This document shows, piece by piece, positions 15,573 through 24,950 of a stretch of 64,000 nt of DNA. Each line of letters opens with the position of its first letter. The stretch's first letter is position 1. Source of the DNA: Burkholderia latens (lineage in GTDB: Bacteria > Pseudomonadota > Gammaproteobacteria > Burkholderiales > Burkholderiaceae); assembly GCF_902499045.1 (NCBI RefSeq), contig NZ_CABVPL010000040.1:1-64000 (forward strand), given 5' to 3'. A program made the position numbers and the translations under genes. The notes under the pieces are model-generated. The model was not told the DNA's origin, made no database searches, and saw only the letters and a list, made by a program, of their open reading frames with translations.

Positions 15573-18326
15573 ATGCCTGAAGAACGAAATCTGGAAGGTA
15601 AGACCCTGCTATTGGTTGACGGTTCGAGCTATCTGTATCGGGCTTACCATGCGATGCCTGATTTGCGTGGCCCTGGCGGGGAGCCGACCGGAGCGCTCTA
15701 CGGAATCATCAACATGCTGCGCCGTATGCGCAAGGAAGTCAGTGCAGAGTATAGCGCTTGCGTGTTCGATGCAAAGGGCAAGACGTTCCGCGACGACCTT
15801 TATGCCGACTATAAGGCAAACCGGCCTTCGATGCCGCCCGACCTCGCGTTGCAGGTCGAGCCGATCCACGGCGCGGTGCGCGCGCTCGGCTGGCCGCTGC
15901 TGATGGTCGAGGGCGTCGAGGCTGACGACGTGATCGGCACGCTCGCGCGCGAAGCCGAGCGGCACGGGATGAACGTGATCGTGTCGACCGGCGACAAGGA
16001 TCTCGCGCAGCTCGTGACCGATCGCGTCACGCTCGTCAACACGATGACGAACGAAACGCTCGATCGCGAGGGCGTGATCTCGAAGTTCGGCGTGCCGCCC
16101 GAGCGCATCATCGATTACCTCGCGCTGATCGGCGACACCGTCGACAACGTGCCGGGCGTCGAGAAGTGCGGGCCGAAGACGGCCGTGAAGTGGCTGTCGC
16201 AATACGACAGTCTCGACGGCGTGATCGAACATGCGGGCGAGATCAAGGGCGTGGTCGGCGACAACCTGCGCCGCGCGCTCGATTTCCTGCCGCTCGGCCG
16301 CAAGCTCGTGACCGTCGATACATCATGCGATCTCGCGCCGCATCTCGAATCGATCGAAGCGTCGCTGAAGACGGACGGCGAAGCGCGCGACCTGCTGCGC
16401 GACATCTTCGCGCGCTACGGCTTCAAGACGTGGTTGCGCGAAGTCGAGAGCGCGCCCGCCGAAGGCGGCGGCGCCGATGCGCCGGAAGGCGATCCCGCGC
16501 CGGTGGTGGCGACGGACGTCGTCCGCGAATACGACACGATCCAGACCTGGGAGCAGTTCGACGCGTGGTTCGCGAAGATCGATGCGGCCGCACTGACCGC
16601 GTTCGACACCGAAACCACGTCGCTGGATCCGATGACCGCACGGCTCGTCGGCCTGTCGTTCGCGGTCGAGCCGGGCAAGGCTGCGTATCTGCCGGTCGCG
16701 CATCGCGGCCCCGACGTGCCCGAGCAGCTGCCGCTCGACGACGTGCTCGCGCGTCTGAAGCCGTGGCTCGAATCGGCCGATCGCAAGAAGGTCGGCCAGC
16801 ACCTGAAGTACGACGCGCAGGTGCTCGCGAACTACGACATCGCACTGAACGGCATCGAGCATGACACGCTGCTCGAATCGTACGTGCTCGAATCGCACCG
16901 CACGCACGACATGGACAGCCTCGCGCTGCGTCATCTGGGCGTCAAGACGATCAAGTACGAAGACGTTGCCGGCAAGGGCGCGAAGCAGATCGGCTTCGAC
17001 GAGGTCGCGCTCGACCAGGCCGCTGCGTACGCGGCCGAAGATGCGGACATCACGCTGCAACTGCATCACGCGATGTATCCGCAGGTCGCGCGCGAACCGG
17101 GCCTCGAGCGCGTGTACCGCGACATCGAGATGCCGGTATCGCTCGTGCTGCGCAAGATGGAGCGCACCGGCGTGCTGATCGACGACGCGCTGCTGCAGGC
17201 GCAAAGCAGCGAGATCGCGACGCGGCTGATCGAACTCGAAGGGCAGGCGTACGAACTGGCCGGCGGCGAATTCAATCTCGGCTCGCCGAAGCAGATCGGG
17301 CAGATCTTCTTCGAGAAGCTGCAGTTGCCGGTCGTGAAGAAGACGCCGAGCGGCGCACCGTCGACCGACGAAGAAGTGCTGCAGAAACTGGCCGAGGATT
17401 ATCCGCTGCCGAAGCTGCTGCTCGAGCATCGCGGGCTGTCGAAGCTGAAGTCGACGTACACCGACAAGCTGCCGCGCATGGTGAACCCGGCGACGGGCCG
17501 CGTGCACACGAACTACGCGCAGGCCGTCGCCGTCACCGGCCGGCTTGCATCGAACGATCCCAATCTTCAGAACATTCCGGTGCGCACGGCCGAAGGCCGG
17601 CGGATCCGCGAAGCGTTCATCGCATCGCCGGGCCATAGGATCGTGTCGGCCGACTATTCGCAGATCGAACTGCGGATCATGGCGCACATCTCCGGCGACG
17701 CGTCGCTGCTGCGCGCGTTCTCGCAGGGCGAGGACATTCACCGCGCGACGGCCGCCGAAGTGTTCGGCGTGACGCCGCTGGAAGTCAACTCCGACCAGCG
17801 CCGGATCGCGAAGGTGATCAACTTCGGGCTGATCTACGGGATGAGCGCGTTCGGCCTCGCATCGAACCTCGGCATCACGCGCGATGCGGCGAAGCTCTAT
17901 ATCGACCGCTATTTCGCGCGCTACCCCGGTGTCGCGCAGTACATGGAGGACACGCGCGCCGCCGCGAAGGACAAGGGTTACGTCGAAACCGTTTTCGGCC
18001 GCCGTCTGTGGCTGCCGGAGATCAACGGCGGCAACGGGCCGCGCCGGCAGGCCGCCGAGCGCGCGGCAATCAATGCACCGATGCAGGGCACCGCGGCCGA
18101 TCTGATCAAGCTGTCGATGATCGCGGTGGACGGCTGGCTCACGCGCGACCGGCTCGCGTCGCGGATGATCATGCAGGTGCACGATGAACTGGTGCTCGAA
18201 GTGCCCGACGACGAACTGCCGCTCGTGCGCGAGAAGCTGCCGGAAATGATGTGCGGGGTCGCGAAGCTGAAGGTGCCGCTGGTCGCCGAAGTCGGTGCCG
18301 GCGCGAACTGGGAAGAGGCACACTGA
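15573..18326 (+). CDS. polA: DNA polymerase I
   Basis: A 917-residue DNA polymerase I with all three activities apparently intact. The 5'-nuclease domain begins TLLLVDGSSYLYRAYHAMP and has VSTGDKDLAQLV and GDTVDNVPGV. The 3'-5' exonuclease motif is FDTETTSLDPM (residues about 347-357), so proofreading residues are kept. The polymerase domain has DYSQIELRIMAHISGD (motif A, about 695-710), the fingers helix RRIAKVINFGLIYGMSAFG and HDELVLEV (motif C). It starts at the ATG at 15573; a TTG nine bases earlier lies inside the LOG start region. It fills primer gaps and does repair synthesis. The promoter must lie within the LOG coding region or the transcript is nearly leaderless. Confidence 0.97.
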   Translation: MPEERNLEGKTLLLVDGSSYLYRAYHAMPDLRGPGGEPTGALYGIINMLRRMRKEVSAEYSACVFDAKGKTFRDDLYADYKANRPSMPPDLALQVEPIHGAVRALGWPLLMVEGVEADDVIGTLAREAERHGMNVIVSTGDKDLAQLVTDRVTLVNTMTNETLDREGVISKFGVPPERIIDYLALIGDTVDNVPGVEKCGPKTAVKWLSQYDSLDGVIEHAGEIKGVVGDNLRRALDFLPLGRKLVTVDTSCDLAPHLESIEASLKTDGEARDLLRDIFARYGFKTWLREVESAPAEGGGADAPEGDPAPVVATDVVREYDTIQTWEQFDAWFAKIDAAALTAFDTETTSLDPMTARLVGLSFAVEPGKAAYLPVAHRGPDVPEQLPLDDVLARLKPWLESADRKKVGQHLKYDAQVLANYDIALNGIEHDTLLESYVLESHRTHDMDSLALRHLGVKTIKYEDVAGKGAKQIGFDEVALDQAAAYAAEDADITLQLHHAMYPQVAREPGLERVYRDIEMPVSLVLRKMERTGVLIDDALLQAQSSEIATRLIELEGQAYELAGGEFNLGSPKQIGQIFFEKLQLPVVKKTPSGAPSTDEEVLQKLAEDYPLPKLLLEHRGLSKLKSTYTDKLPRMVNPATGRVHTNYAQAVAVTGRLASNDPNLQNIPVRTAEGRRIREAFIASPGHRIVSADYSQIELRIMAHISGDASLLRAFSQGEDIHRATAAEVFGVTPLEVNSDQRRIAKVINFGLIYGMSAFGLASNLGITRDAAKLYIDRYFARYPGVAQYMEDTRAAAKDKGYVETVFGRRLWLPEINGGNGPRRQAAERAAINAPMQGTAADLIKLSMIAVDGWLTRDRLASRMIMQVHDELVLEVPDDELPLVREKLPEMMCGVAKLKVPLVAEVGAGANWEEAH

Positions 18327-18612
18327 CGCACCCCCGCGCGAACCCCGTTTCCCGCGGCATATTGTTGCAGGGATGCTGAATATCGAGATGGTTTGCTTGT
18401 CGTCAACGCGCAAGCTCCCGGACAATGCACATCAGTCAGGTCATTGTCGCGGGGCGGCGCGCTGCGCGTTCCGCTTTCCGGTATCGCGCGCATCGAAGTG
18501 CTTCGAACTGCACAACGATGATGTCCGGACCGGTTAATCCAACGGGCGGCGCGAACGGATCGCGTCTGCATCGTCCGGCGGCAGCAGTTTCGAATCGCAA
18601 AGGGGGAATCAG

Positions 18613-19947
18613 ATGCATCGGATCATCATCGTAGGGGGTGGCGCGGGCGGCCTGGAACTGGCGACGCGGCTCGGCGACCGTTACGGTGCGCGTGGCAATC
18701 GTCCCGCGCGTGCGCTGGTCACACTCGTCGACCGCAATCCGACCCACATCTGGAAGCCGCTGCTGCACGAAGTCGCGGCCGGCAGCATGGACCCGTTCAC
18801 GCAGGAGCTCGAATACGCGGCGCAGGCGCGCTGGCATGGCTTCGAGTTTCAGCAGGGCGAATTGACCGCGCTCGACCGCGCGGCGAAGCGCATCACGCTG
18901 TCGCCGGTCAACGACAGCGACGGCGAGGAACTGTTGCCCGCGCGCGACCTGGAATACGACACGCTGGTGATCGCGATCGGCAGTACGACCCACTTCTTCG
19001 GCGTGCAGGGCGCGGCCGAAAACGCGATCGCGCTCGATACGGTGGGCGAGGCCGAGCGCTTCCGCAAGCGCTTGATCGCCGCGTGCATGCGCGCCGAGCA
19101 TCAGGCGCCAGTGGAGCCCGCGCCCGGTGCGGCGGCCGAGCCGCGCATCCAGGTCGTGATCGTCGGCGGCGGTGCGACCGGCGTCGAATTGTCTGCGGAG
19201 CTGCGCAATACCGCGCAGGTGTTGTCCGTGTACGGGCTGCACAAGCTCGATCCGCGGCACGACGTCGGGATCGTGCTGATCGAATCGGGGCCGCGCATTC
19301 TGCCGGCGTTGCAGGAGCGCGTGTCGACCGCAACGGCCGAGCTGCTCGAAAAACTCGGCGTGCGGCTGATGCTGTCGGAGCGGGTGACCGAGGTCGGGCC
19401 CGGTGTCGTGCATACCGCGAGCGGCAAGGCGGTGCGCGCGGATCTCACGGTCTGGGCGGCCGGCATCAAGGCGCCGGCGGTGCTGTCGCATCTCGACGGC
19501 CTGCAGGTCAACAAGCTCGGCCAGCTCGACGTACGCCGCACGCTGCAGACCTTCACCGACGACAACGTGTTCGCGCTCGGCGACTGCGCGGCTTGCGCGT
19601 GGCCGGGCAACGAACGCAACGTGCCGCCGCGCGCACAGGCCGCGCACCAGCAGGCGAGCTTCCTGCTGAACGCGATCGGCTGCCGGCTCGACGGCCGGCC
19701 GCTGCCCGAATTCACGTATCGCGATTTCGGCTCGCTCGTGTCGCTCGGCCACTTCAGTGCGGTCGGCAACCTGATGGGGGGGCTGATCGGCGGCAACATG
19801 CTGATCGAAGGGCTGTTCGCGCGGTTCATGTACATGTCGCTGTACCGGCTGCACATCGCGGCGCTCCACGGCTATCCGCGGATGATGCTCGATACGGTCG
19901 CGCACTGGTTGCGCCGCACGACGCTGCCGCGCGTCAAGCTGCACTGA
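18613..19947 (+). CDS. ndh: type II NADH dehydrogenase (NDH-2)
   Basis: A 444-residue single-subunit NADH:quinone oxidoreductase with two Rossmann motifs: FAD-binding IIIVGGGAGGLELATRLG at the N-terminus and NAD-binding VVIVGGGATGVELSAEL (residues about 185-201). The second FAD motif, VFALGDCAACAWPG (about 319-332), and the quinone-side segment PRAQAAHQQASFL follow. The C-terminal 60 residues contain amphipathic/hydrophobic helices for peripheral membrane attachment. AAGGGGG upstream gives a good ribosome site. It feeds electrons into the respiratory chain without proton pumping. The preceding 286 bases hold no gene. Confidence 0.9.
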   Translation: MHRIIIVGGGAGGLELATRLGDRYGARGNRPARALVTLVDRNPTHIWKPLLHEVAAGSMDPFTQELEYAAQARWHGFEFQQGELTALDRAAKRITLSPVNDSDGEELLPARDLEYDTLVIAIGSTTHFFGVQGAAENAIALDTVGEAERFRKRLIAACMRAEHQAPVEPAPGAAAEPRIQVVIVGGGATGVELSAELRNTAQVLSVYGLHKLDPRHDVGIVLIESGPRILPALQERVSTATAELLEKLGVRLMLSERVTEVGPGVVHTASGKAVRADLTVWAAGIKAPAVLSHLDGLQVNKLGQLDVRRTLQTFTDDNVFALGDCAACAWPGNERNVPPRAQAAHQQASFLLNAIGCRLDGRPLPEFTYRDFGSLVSLGHFSAVGNLMGGLIGGNMLIEGLFARFMYMSLYRLHIAALHGYPRMMLDTVAHWLRRTTLPRVKLH

Positions 19948-20370
19948 CACGGGCGGACGGTTTCGCACGGACGGGCAGGAAGCGCGCATCGAGCGGGTTT
20001 CGTGCCCGTAGTCGTTTCGGGAACGCGATGATCGCGCATGCGCATGCGGCGCCGTTTGCCGCACGCGGTTCTTCGTTGCATGCGCACGCATTCGGTCGCG
20101 CAACGGCGCTCGGCTGCTGTGCGGCGCGTGCGGACGGCACCGCGCGGTCGCCACGTCGGTGCCGCGATCGACGCGACCGGCTCACGCGTTCGTAATCGAG
20201 TCTTACACATCTGACAGTTGACGCGACAACGGAATATTGGGCATCTTGTCCGGGTTTTCGCGTGGCGGCGGGGTGCCAACCGCCGCGACATCCGCGCCGT
20301 CCGCCGGCGCGATGCCCCGTCGGGCCCGGTTCGCGGCCTCGGCGGCGGCGCCCAATCGAGGAGTGCATTC
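19948..20370. other. 423-base intergenic region before the dienelactone hydrolase gene
   Basis: No convincing gene. The only open frames are antisense-like or out-of-frame extensions rich in Arg. A TTGACG hexamer at 20218-20223 lies in a short lower-GC stretch, with no matching -10 box at normal spacing. The hydrolase gene's GAGGAG ribosome site closes the region. Confidence 0.45.
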
Positions 20371-21246
20371 ATGTTGAAACCCGAAGTCGACAGCCTGGTT
20401 CCCCACGTTCCGTTCTCGCGCCGCAAGTTCATGCAGGCCGCGCTCGGCGGCACCTTCGCGGCGGCGGTGCTGCCCGTATCGGCGCAGACGGTCACGACCG
20501 ACGCCGCCGGCCTGGACGTCGACACCATCGAGATCCGCTCGGGCGATGCGAGCATCCCCGCGTACCGCGCGCAACCGGTCGACAAGACGAACCTGCCGGT
20601 CGTCATCGTGATCCACGAGATCTTCGGCGTGCACGCGCATATCGCGGACGTGTGCCGCCGCTTCGCGAAGCTCGGGTATCTGGCGATCGCGCCCGACCTG
20701 TTTGCGCGGCAGGGCAACGCGGCAAAGTATCCGACGATGAAGGAACTGTACGACCACATCATCAGCAAGGTGCCGGACCGTCAGGTCACGGAGGATCTCG
20801 ACGCGACCGTCGCGTGGGCCGGCAAGAACGGCGGCGACCTGTCGCGTGTCGGCGTGACGGGGTTCTGCTGGGGCGGCCGTCAGGCGTGGCTGTATGCGGA
20901 GCACAATCCGCATGTGCGCGCGGCCGTCGCGTGGTACGGGTTCGTCGAGGGCAAGACCGACGAGATGACGCCGTTCAATCCGGTCGACCATGCGTCGTTG
21001 CTGAAGGTGCCGGTGCTGGGGCTGTACGGCGAGAAGGATACGAACATCACGCAGGCATCGCTCGCCGACATGCGCAAGGCGATCCAGACGAGCGATTCGC
21101 CGCTCGCTCGCCAGTCGGAGATCGTCGTGTATCCGGATGCCGGTCACGCGTTCTTCGCCGACTACCGGCCGAGTTACGTGAAAGGCGATGCCGAGGACGG
21201 CTGGAAGCGCGCGATCGAGTGGTTCCACAAGTACGGCGTGATGTAA
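20371..21246 (+). CDS. dienelactone hydrolase family protein with Tat signal
   Basis: 291 residues. The N-terminus carries a twin-arginine signal (FSRRKFMQAALGGTFAAAVL, cleavage near VSAQT), so the enzyme is exported folded. The alpha/beta-hydrolase core has the family's Cys nucleophile in VGVTGFCWGGRQAW (Cys about residue 169), an acidic position near LYGEKDTNI, and the catalytic His in YPDAGHAFFADYRPSY. GAGGAG seven bases upstream fixes the ATG. The true substrate is unknown; dienelactone hydrolysis is a family label, and an exported member is less usual than cytoplasmic catechol-pathway enzymes. Confidence 0.88.
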   Translation: MLKPEVDSLVPHVPFSRRKFMQAALGGTFAAAVLPVSAQTVTTDAAGLDVDTIEIRSGDASIPAYRAQPVDKTNLPVVIVIHEIFGVHAHIADVCRRFAKLGYLAIAPDLFARQGNAAKYPTMKELYDHIISKVPDRQVTEDLDATVAWAGKNGGDLSRVGVTGFCWGGRQAWLYAEHNPHVRAAVAWYGFVEGKTDEMTPFNPVDHASLLKVPVLGLYGEKDTNITQASLADMRKAIQTSDSPLARQSEIVVYPDAGHAFFADYRPSYVKGDAEDGWKRAIEWFHKYGVM

Positions 21247-21278
21247 ACGCCGAACGGCGGCAACTGTCGCGGCCGCAT

Positions 21279-21308
21279 CGGCCGCCGCGGCATCGGCCGC
21301 CGCGGCAT
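21279..21308. repeat. two tandem copies of CGGCCGCCGCGGCAT
   Basis: A 15-base unit repeats exactly (21279-21293, 21294-21308), with a partial third unit before it, in the 84-base space between two convergent genes. It is probably slippage in GC-rich DNA. Confidence 0.7.
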
Positions 21309-21330
21309 CCTCGTCGCGCCGCGCGAGTGC

Positions 21331-22200
21331 TTACGGATTCGGGCCGGTTGCGATCGGCCGCGACGGATCGGCGCTCCATTCGCTCCACGAGCCCGGATAC
21401 AGCGACGCGCCGTGCAGCCCCGCGACCTCGAGTGCGAGCGCGTTGTGGCATGCGGTCACGCCGGACCCGCATTGCAGGATCACGTTGTTCGGCTCGGTGC
21501 CGGCCAGCAGCGCGGTGAACGTCTCGCGCAGTTCATGGCCGCTCTTGAAGCGGCCGTCGGCGGTCAGGTTGTCCTTGAAGAAACGGTTGCGTGCGCCGGG
21601 GATGTGGCCGCCGACACGATCGATCGTTTCGTTTTCGCCGCGATAGCGGTCCGGCGCACGCGCATCGATCACGACGCGCGTGGCCGACGTCACGTTCGCG
21701 AGCACGGCCGCCGCGTCGACCGTCGAGTCGAGCGGCGCCCCCGCGCGGAAGTCGCCCGCGGCCGGGTGCGGCACGTCGGCCGTCAGCGGCTGGCCGGCTG
21801 CTTCCCATGCCTGCAGGCCGCCGTCGAGCACCGCGACGGAATCGTGCCCGAGCCAGCGCAGCAGCCACCACAGCCGCGCCGCATACGCACCGCCTTGCGC
21901 GTCGTAGGCAACGACCTGCTGGCCCTGCCTGACGCCGCGGTTCGCCATCAGCGTGGCGAACGCATCGCGCGTCGGCAGCGGATGGCGGCCGTTGGTGCCG
22001 GTCTTGCGGCCGGACAGGTCGCGGTCGAGATGAAGATATTGCGCGCCCGGAATGTGGCCGGCTGCATAGGCGGCTTCCCCCGCGGCCGGATCGACGAGGT
22101 CGAAGCGGCAGTCGAACACGGCGACGCTGCCCGGCGCCGCGGCCAGACGCTCGGCGAGATTCGCTGCGGAGATGAGCGTGGTGTAGTGGGTGTGTGGCAT
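21331..22200 (-). CDS. sseA: 3-mercaptopyruvate/thiosulfate sulfurtransferase
   Basis: A 289-residue tandem rhodanese. The N-terminal domain is inactive-type (residues about 5-145: FDCRFDLVDPAAGEAAYAAG, HIPGAQYLHLD). The C-terminal domain holds the active Cys in LQCGSGVTACHNAL (about residue 242). CGSGV is the loop seen in 3-mercaptopyruvate sulfurtransferases, whereas thiosulfate rhodaneses usually have CRxG, so mercaptopyruvate is the better guess. It is convergent with the dienelactone hydrolase gene. A terminator in its 5' region belongs to the upstream Rieske gene. Confidence 0.85.
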   Translation of the reverse strand: MPHTHYTTLISAANLAERLAAAPGSVAVFDCRFDLVDPAAGEAAYAAGHIPGAQYLHLDRDLSGRKTGTNGRHPLPTRDAFATLMANRGVRQGQQVVAYDAQGGAYAARLWWLLRWLGHDSVAVLDGGLQAWEAAGQPLTADVPHPAAGDFRAGAPLDSTVDAAAVLANVTSATRVVIDARAPDRYRGENETIDRVGGHIPGARNRFFKDNLTADGRFKSGHELRETFTALLAGTEPNNVILQCGSGVTACHNALALEVAGLHGASLYPGSWSEWSADPSRPIATGPNP

Positions 22201-22245
22201 GACGGCTCCCTGGAGTGCAAACGGCCTGATACTCCAAGTCTAAAC

Positions 22246-22274
22246 AAAAAAAGACGGGCCGAAACCCGTCTTTT
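22246..22274 (-). terminator. terminator of the Rieske oxygenase gene
   Basis: On the minus strand AAAAGACGGG (from 22274) pairs with CCCGTCTTTT over a 6-base loop and runs into further Ts (the + strand A-run 22246-22252). It lies 44 bases after the Rieske gene stop and before the sulfurtransferase start. Confidence 0.85.
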
Positions 22275-22317
22275 CATATGCCGAATCCCGTGCGGCGCCG
22301 GTGCGGCGCGCGCGGGA

Positions 22318-23424
22318 TCAGATGTCGCCGAGCTGGCGGCGCAGGAACTCGTGGAAGTGCTGCATGCCGTCTTCCATCGGGCTCTGGTAAGGGCCGACCT
22401 GCGATTCGCCGCGCGCCATCAGCGCCCGGCGGCCGGCGTCCATCCGCATCGCGATTTCGTCGTCCTCGACGGCCGTCTCCATATATGCGGCGCGCTCGGC
22501 CTCGACGAACTCGCGTTCGAACAGCGCGATTTCCTCCGGATAATAGAACTCGACGATGTTGGTCGTCTTCTGCGGCCCGCGCGGAATGAGCCACGACACG
22601 ACGAGCACGTGCGGATACCACTCGATCATCAGGCCCGGGTAATAGACCATCCAGATCGCGCCGAACTCCGGCGGCACGCCGTTGCGGAACTTGAGCACCT
22701 GCTCGTGCCACTTCCGGTAGGTCGCGCTGCCCGGTTTCGCGAGCGCGTTGTGCACGCCGACCGTCTGCACGCTGTACCAGTCGCCGAACTCCCACTTGAG
22801 ATCGTCGCACGACACGAAGCTGCCGAGGCCCGGATGGAACGGGACGACGTGGTAATCCTCGAGGTAGACCTCGATGAACGTCTTCCAGTTGTAATCGCAC
22901 TCGTGCACTTCGACGTGATCGAACAGGTACTCGGAAAAGTCGAAGTGATGCTTCGTGCCGAGGTTTGCGAGATCGCGCGCGACATTGCGGCCTTCGGCCT
23001 CGAACAGCAGCCCCTGCCAGTTCTGCAGCGGGCTCTTGCCGAGGTTCAGGCACGGCTTGTCGGGGAAGTGCGGCGCGCCGAGCAGCTGGCCTTCCAGATC
23101 GTACGTCCAGCGGTGCAGCGGACACACGATGTTCTGCGTGTGGCCACGCCCGTTCAGCATGATCGCCTGCCGGTGACGGCACACGTTCGACAGCAGTTCG
23201 ACCTGGTTCGCCGTATTGCGGACCAGCACGCGGCCTTCCTTCTCGGACGGCAGCGCGAAGTAATCCCCCGCCTCGGGCACCATCAGCTCGTGCCCGACGT
23301 AACGAGGACCTTTCTTGAAGAGGGTTTCGATCTCGCGCTCAAGCAGCGCCTCATCGAAATATGCAGTGACTGGAAGCTGGCTGTGAGCCGACTTCAACTG
23401 AAGCGCATCGCTCAGATTGGACAT
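22318..23424 (-). CDS. Rieske non-haem iron oxygenase, alpha subunit type
   Basis: 368 residues. The Rieske [2Fe-2S] ligands are in VCRHRQAIML and VCPLHRWTYD (residues about 81-115, Cys-x-His ... Cys-x2-His). The mononuclear iron site is in EVYLEDYHVVPFHPGLGSF (about 191-209), with the conserved Asp/Glu and two His. GGGAGTGGGA stands before the ATG at 23424, so the short extension to 23469 is rejected. Such oxygenases hydroxylate aromatic or quaternary-amine substrates and need a reductase; none is encoded next to it, so an electron donor must come from elsewhere. The substrate cannot be predicted. Divergent from xseB. Confidence 0.88.
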   Translation of the reverse strand: MSNLSDALQLKSAHSQLPVTAYFDEALLEREIETLFKKGPRYVGHELMVPEAGDYFALPSEKEGRVLVRNTANQVELLSNVCRHRQAIMLNGRGHTQNIVCPLHRWTYDLEGQLLGAPHFPDKPCLNLGKSPLQNWQGLLFEAEGRNVARDLANLGTKHHFDFSEYLFDHVEVHECDYNWKTFIEVYLEDYHVVPFHPGLGSFVSCDDLKWEFGDWYSVQTVGVHNALAKPGSATYRKWHEQVLKFRNGVPPEFGAIWMVYYPGLMIEWYPHVLVVSWLIPRGPQKTTNIVEFYYPEEIALFEREFVEAERAAYMETAVEDDEIAMRMDAGRRALMARGESQVGPYQSPMEDGMQHFHEFLRRQLGDI

Positions 23425-23694
23425 TCCCACTCCCGGTGTTAGCGTGAAAGCAGTGAACAACCCAACCATCGAAAAATCGATTTAGGGAAACGGAGAATTA
23501 TACCCGGTTCGCCCCGCATGGCCAGGATTAAGTGCCTGATTTGTGTCAATTTTTTGTCGGGCTGCGACCGATTGGCGCACAATGTGTGCCCGGGAAGGGG
23601 CCCCGACGCCTGCCCGGGCGCCCAAGTCAGCAGGTCGGAAAATTCTCTTTTGCCGTAGAATGTCCGACTTGTTTTGAAATTTCACACCTCGTCC

Positions 23695-23988
23695 ATGGCG
23701 AAAACCGCATCCCCAGGCGCCACGCCGCCCGGCAACGGCACCGAACCGTTGCCGGACAACTATGAAACGGCGCTCGCGGAACTCGAGACGCTGGTTGCCC
23801 GGATGGAAGGCGGCGCGCTGAGCCTCGAGGATTCGCTCGCCGCGTATCGGCGCGGTGCGACCCTCGTTGCGTTTTGCCAACAGCAGCTTGAGAAAGTGGA
23901 ACAGCAGGTTCGCGTGCTCGACGGCGCGACGCTGAAGCCGCTCTCATCCGGAACGGCCGCCACGGACGGCGAAGACGACGATCTATGA
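23695..23988 (+). CDS. xseB: exodeoxyribonuclease VII small subunit
   Basis: 97 residues. The conserved XseB core is NYETALAELETLVARMEGG ... LSLEDSLAAYRRGATLVAFCQ (residues about 22-67), a two-helix coiled-coil that binds XseA to degrade single-stranded DNA. The ATG at 23695 is preferred to a TTG at 23674. The stop overlaps the ispA ATG (ATGA), so they are coupled; xseB-ispA-dxs is a standard proteobacterial operon. xseA is not in the window. Confidence 0.93.
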   Translation: MAKTASPGATPPGNGTEPLPDNYETALAELETLVARMEGGALSLEDSLAAYRRGATLVAFCQQQLEKVEQQVRVLDGATLKPLSSGTAATDGEDDDL

Positions 23989-24869
23989 CATTCGAACAAT
24001 GGATGCGGTCCGTGCTCGACCGTGTCGAGGACGCACTCGGCCACTATTTGCCGGCCGACAACGTGGTGCCCACGCAACTCCACGAAGCGATGCGCTATGC
24101 GGTCCTCGGCGGCGGCAAACGCGTTCGCCCGCTGCTGTGCCATGCAGCCGGCGAACTGACCGGCGCGGCCGAGGCGGCGCGCAACGCGGCGGCGGCCGCG
24201 CTGGAGATGATCCACGTCTATTCGCTCGTGCATGACGACATGCCGTGCATGGACGACGACGCGCTGCGGCGCGGCAAGCCGACCGTGCACGTGCAGTACG
24301 ACGAGCCGACGGCGCTGCTGGTCGGCGATGCGCTGCAGTCGCAGGCGTTCGTCGCGCTGACCGACGCCGCCGCGCTGTCGCCGGTACAGCAAGCTGCGCT
24401 CGTGCGCGAGCTGGCGCTCGCGAGCGGCTCGATCGGCATGGCCGGCGGGCAGGCGATCGACCTGGCGAGCGTCGGCCTCAAACTGACGCGCGAGCAGCTC
24501 GAGACGATGCACCGGATGAAGACAGGCGCGCTGCTGCGCGCGGCGGTGCGGATGGGCGCGCTGGCGGGCGACACGCCGTCGGCGGACGCGATGGCGGCAC
24601 TCGACGTCTATGCGGGCGCCGTGGGGCTGGCGTTCCAGGTCGTCGACGACATTCTCGATGTCACGACCGATTCGGCCACGCTCGGCAAGACGGCCGGCAA
24701 GGATGCGGCGAACGACAAGCCGACCTACGTATCGATCCTCGGCCTCGACGCATCGCGCGAGCTCGCAGCACAGCTGCGCGCCGAAGCGCACGATGCGCTG
24801 AAACCGTTCGGCGCGCGCGCGCAGCGTCTCGCCGAACTTGCCGACCTGGTGGTGAACCGGGTCAGCTGA
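23985..24869 (+). CDS. ispA: farnesyl diphosphate synthase
   Basis: A 294-residue trans-prenyltransferase that condenses IPP with DMAPP and GPP to farnesyl diphosphate. Both aspartate-rich motifs are intact: first SLVHDDMPCMDDDALRRGKP (residues about 81-100) and second FQVVDDILDVTTDS (about 218-231). GGGKRVRPLL is the IPP-binding Arg/Lys site. The start overlaps xseB by four bases. It supplies C15 for ubiquinone and undecaprenyl phosphate made from dxs-derived precursors next door. Confidence 0.94.
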   Translation: MTFEQWMRSVLDRVEDALGHYLPADNVVPTQLHEAMRYAVLGGGKRVRPLLCHAAGELTGAAEAARNAAAAALEMIHVYSLVHDDMPCMDDDALRRGKPTVHVQYDEPTALLVGDALQSQAFVALTDAAALSPVQQAALVRELALASGSIGMAGGQAIDLASVGLKLTREQLETMHRMKTGALLRAAVRMGALAGDTPSADAMAALDVYAGAVGLAFQVVDDILDVTTDSATLGKTAGKDAANDKPTYVSILGLDASRELAAQLRAEAHDALKPFGARAQRLAELADLVVNRVS

Positions 24870-24950
24870 CGCGAAAGCCCGCCGCCGCGCACACGCTACG
24901 GTGCGTGCAACAGAATGCGGGCGCGTTTGATTTCCTACAATGGAACGACG

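Noticed and set aside
16323-18425. Minus-strand open frame of 700 codons opposite polA
   Set aside because: Shadow of the polymerase gene; no signal, no motifs.
21279-21308. Tandem 15-base repeat as a possible CRISPR-like or regulatory array
   Set aside because: Only two units without spacers in a GC-rich convergent gap; slippage is enough.
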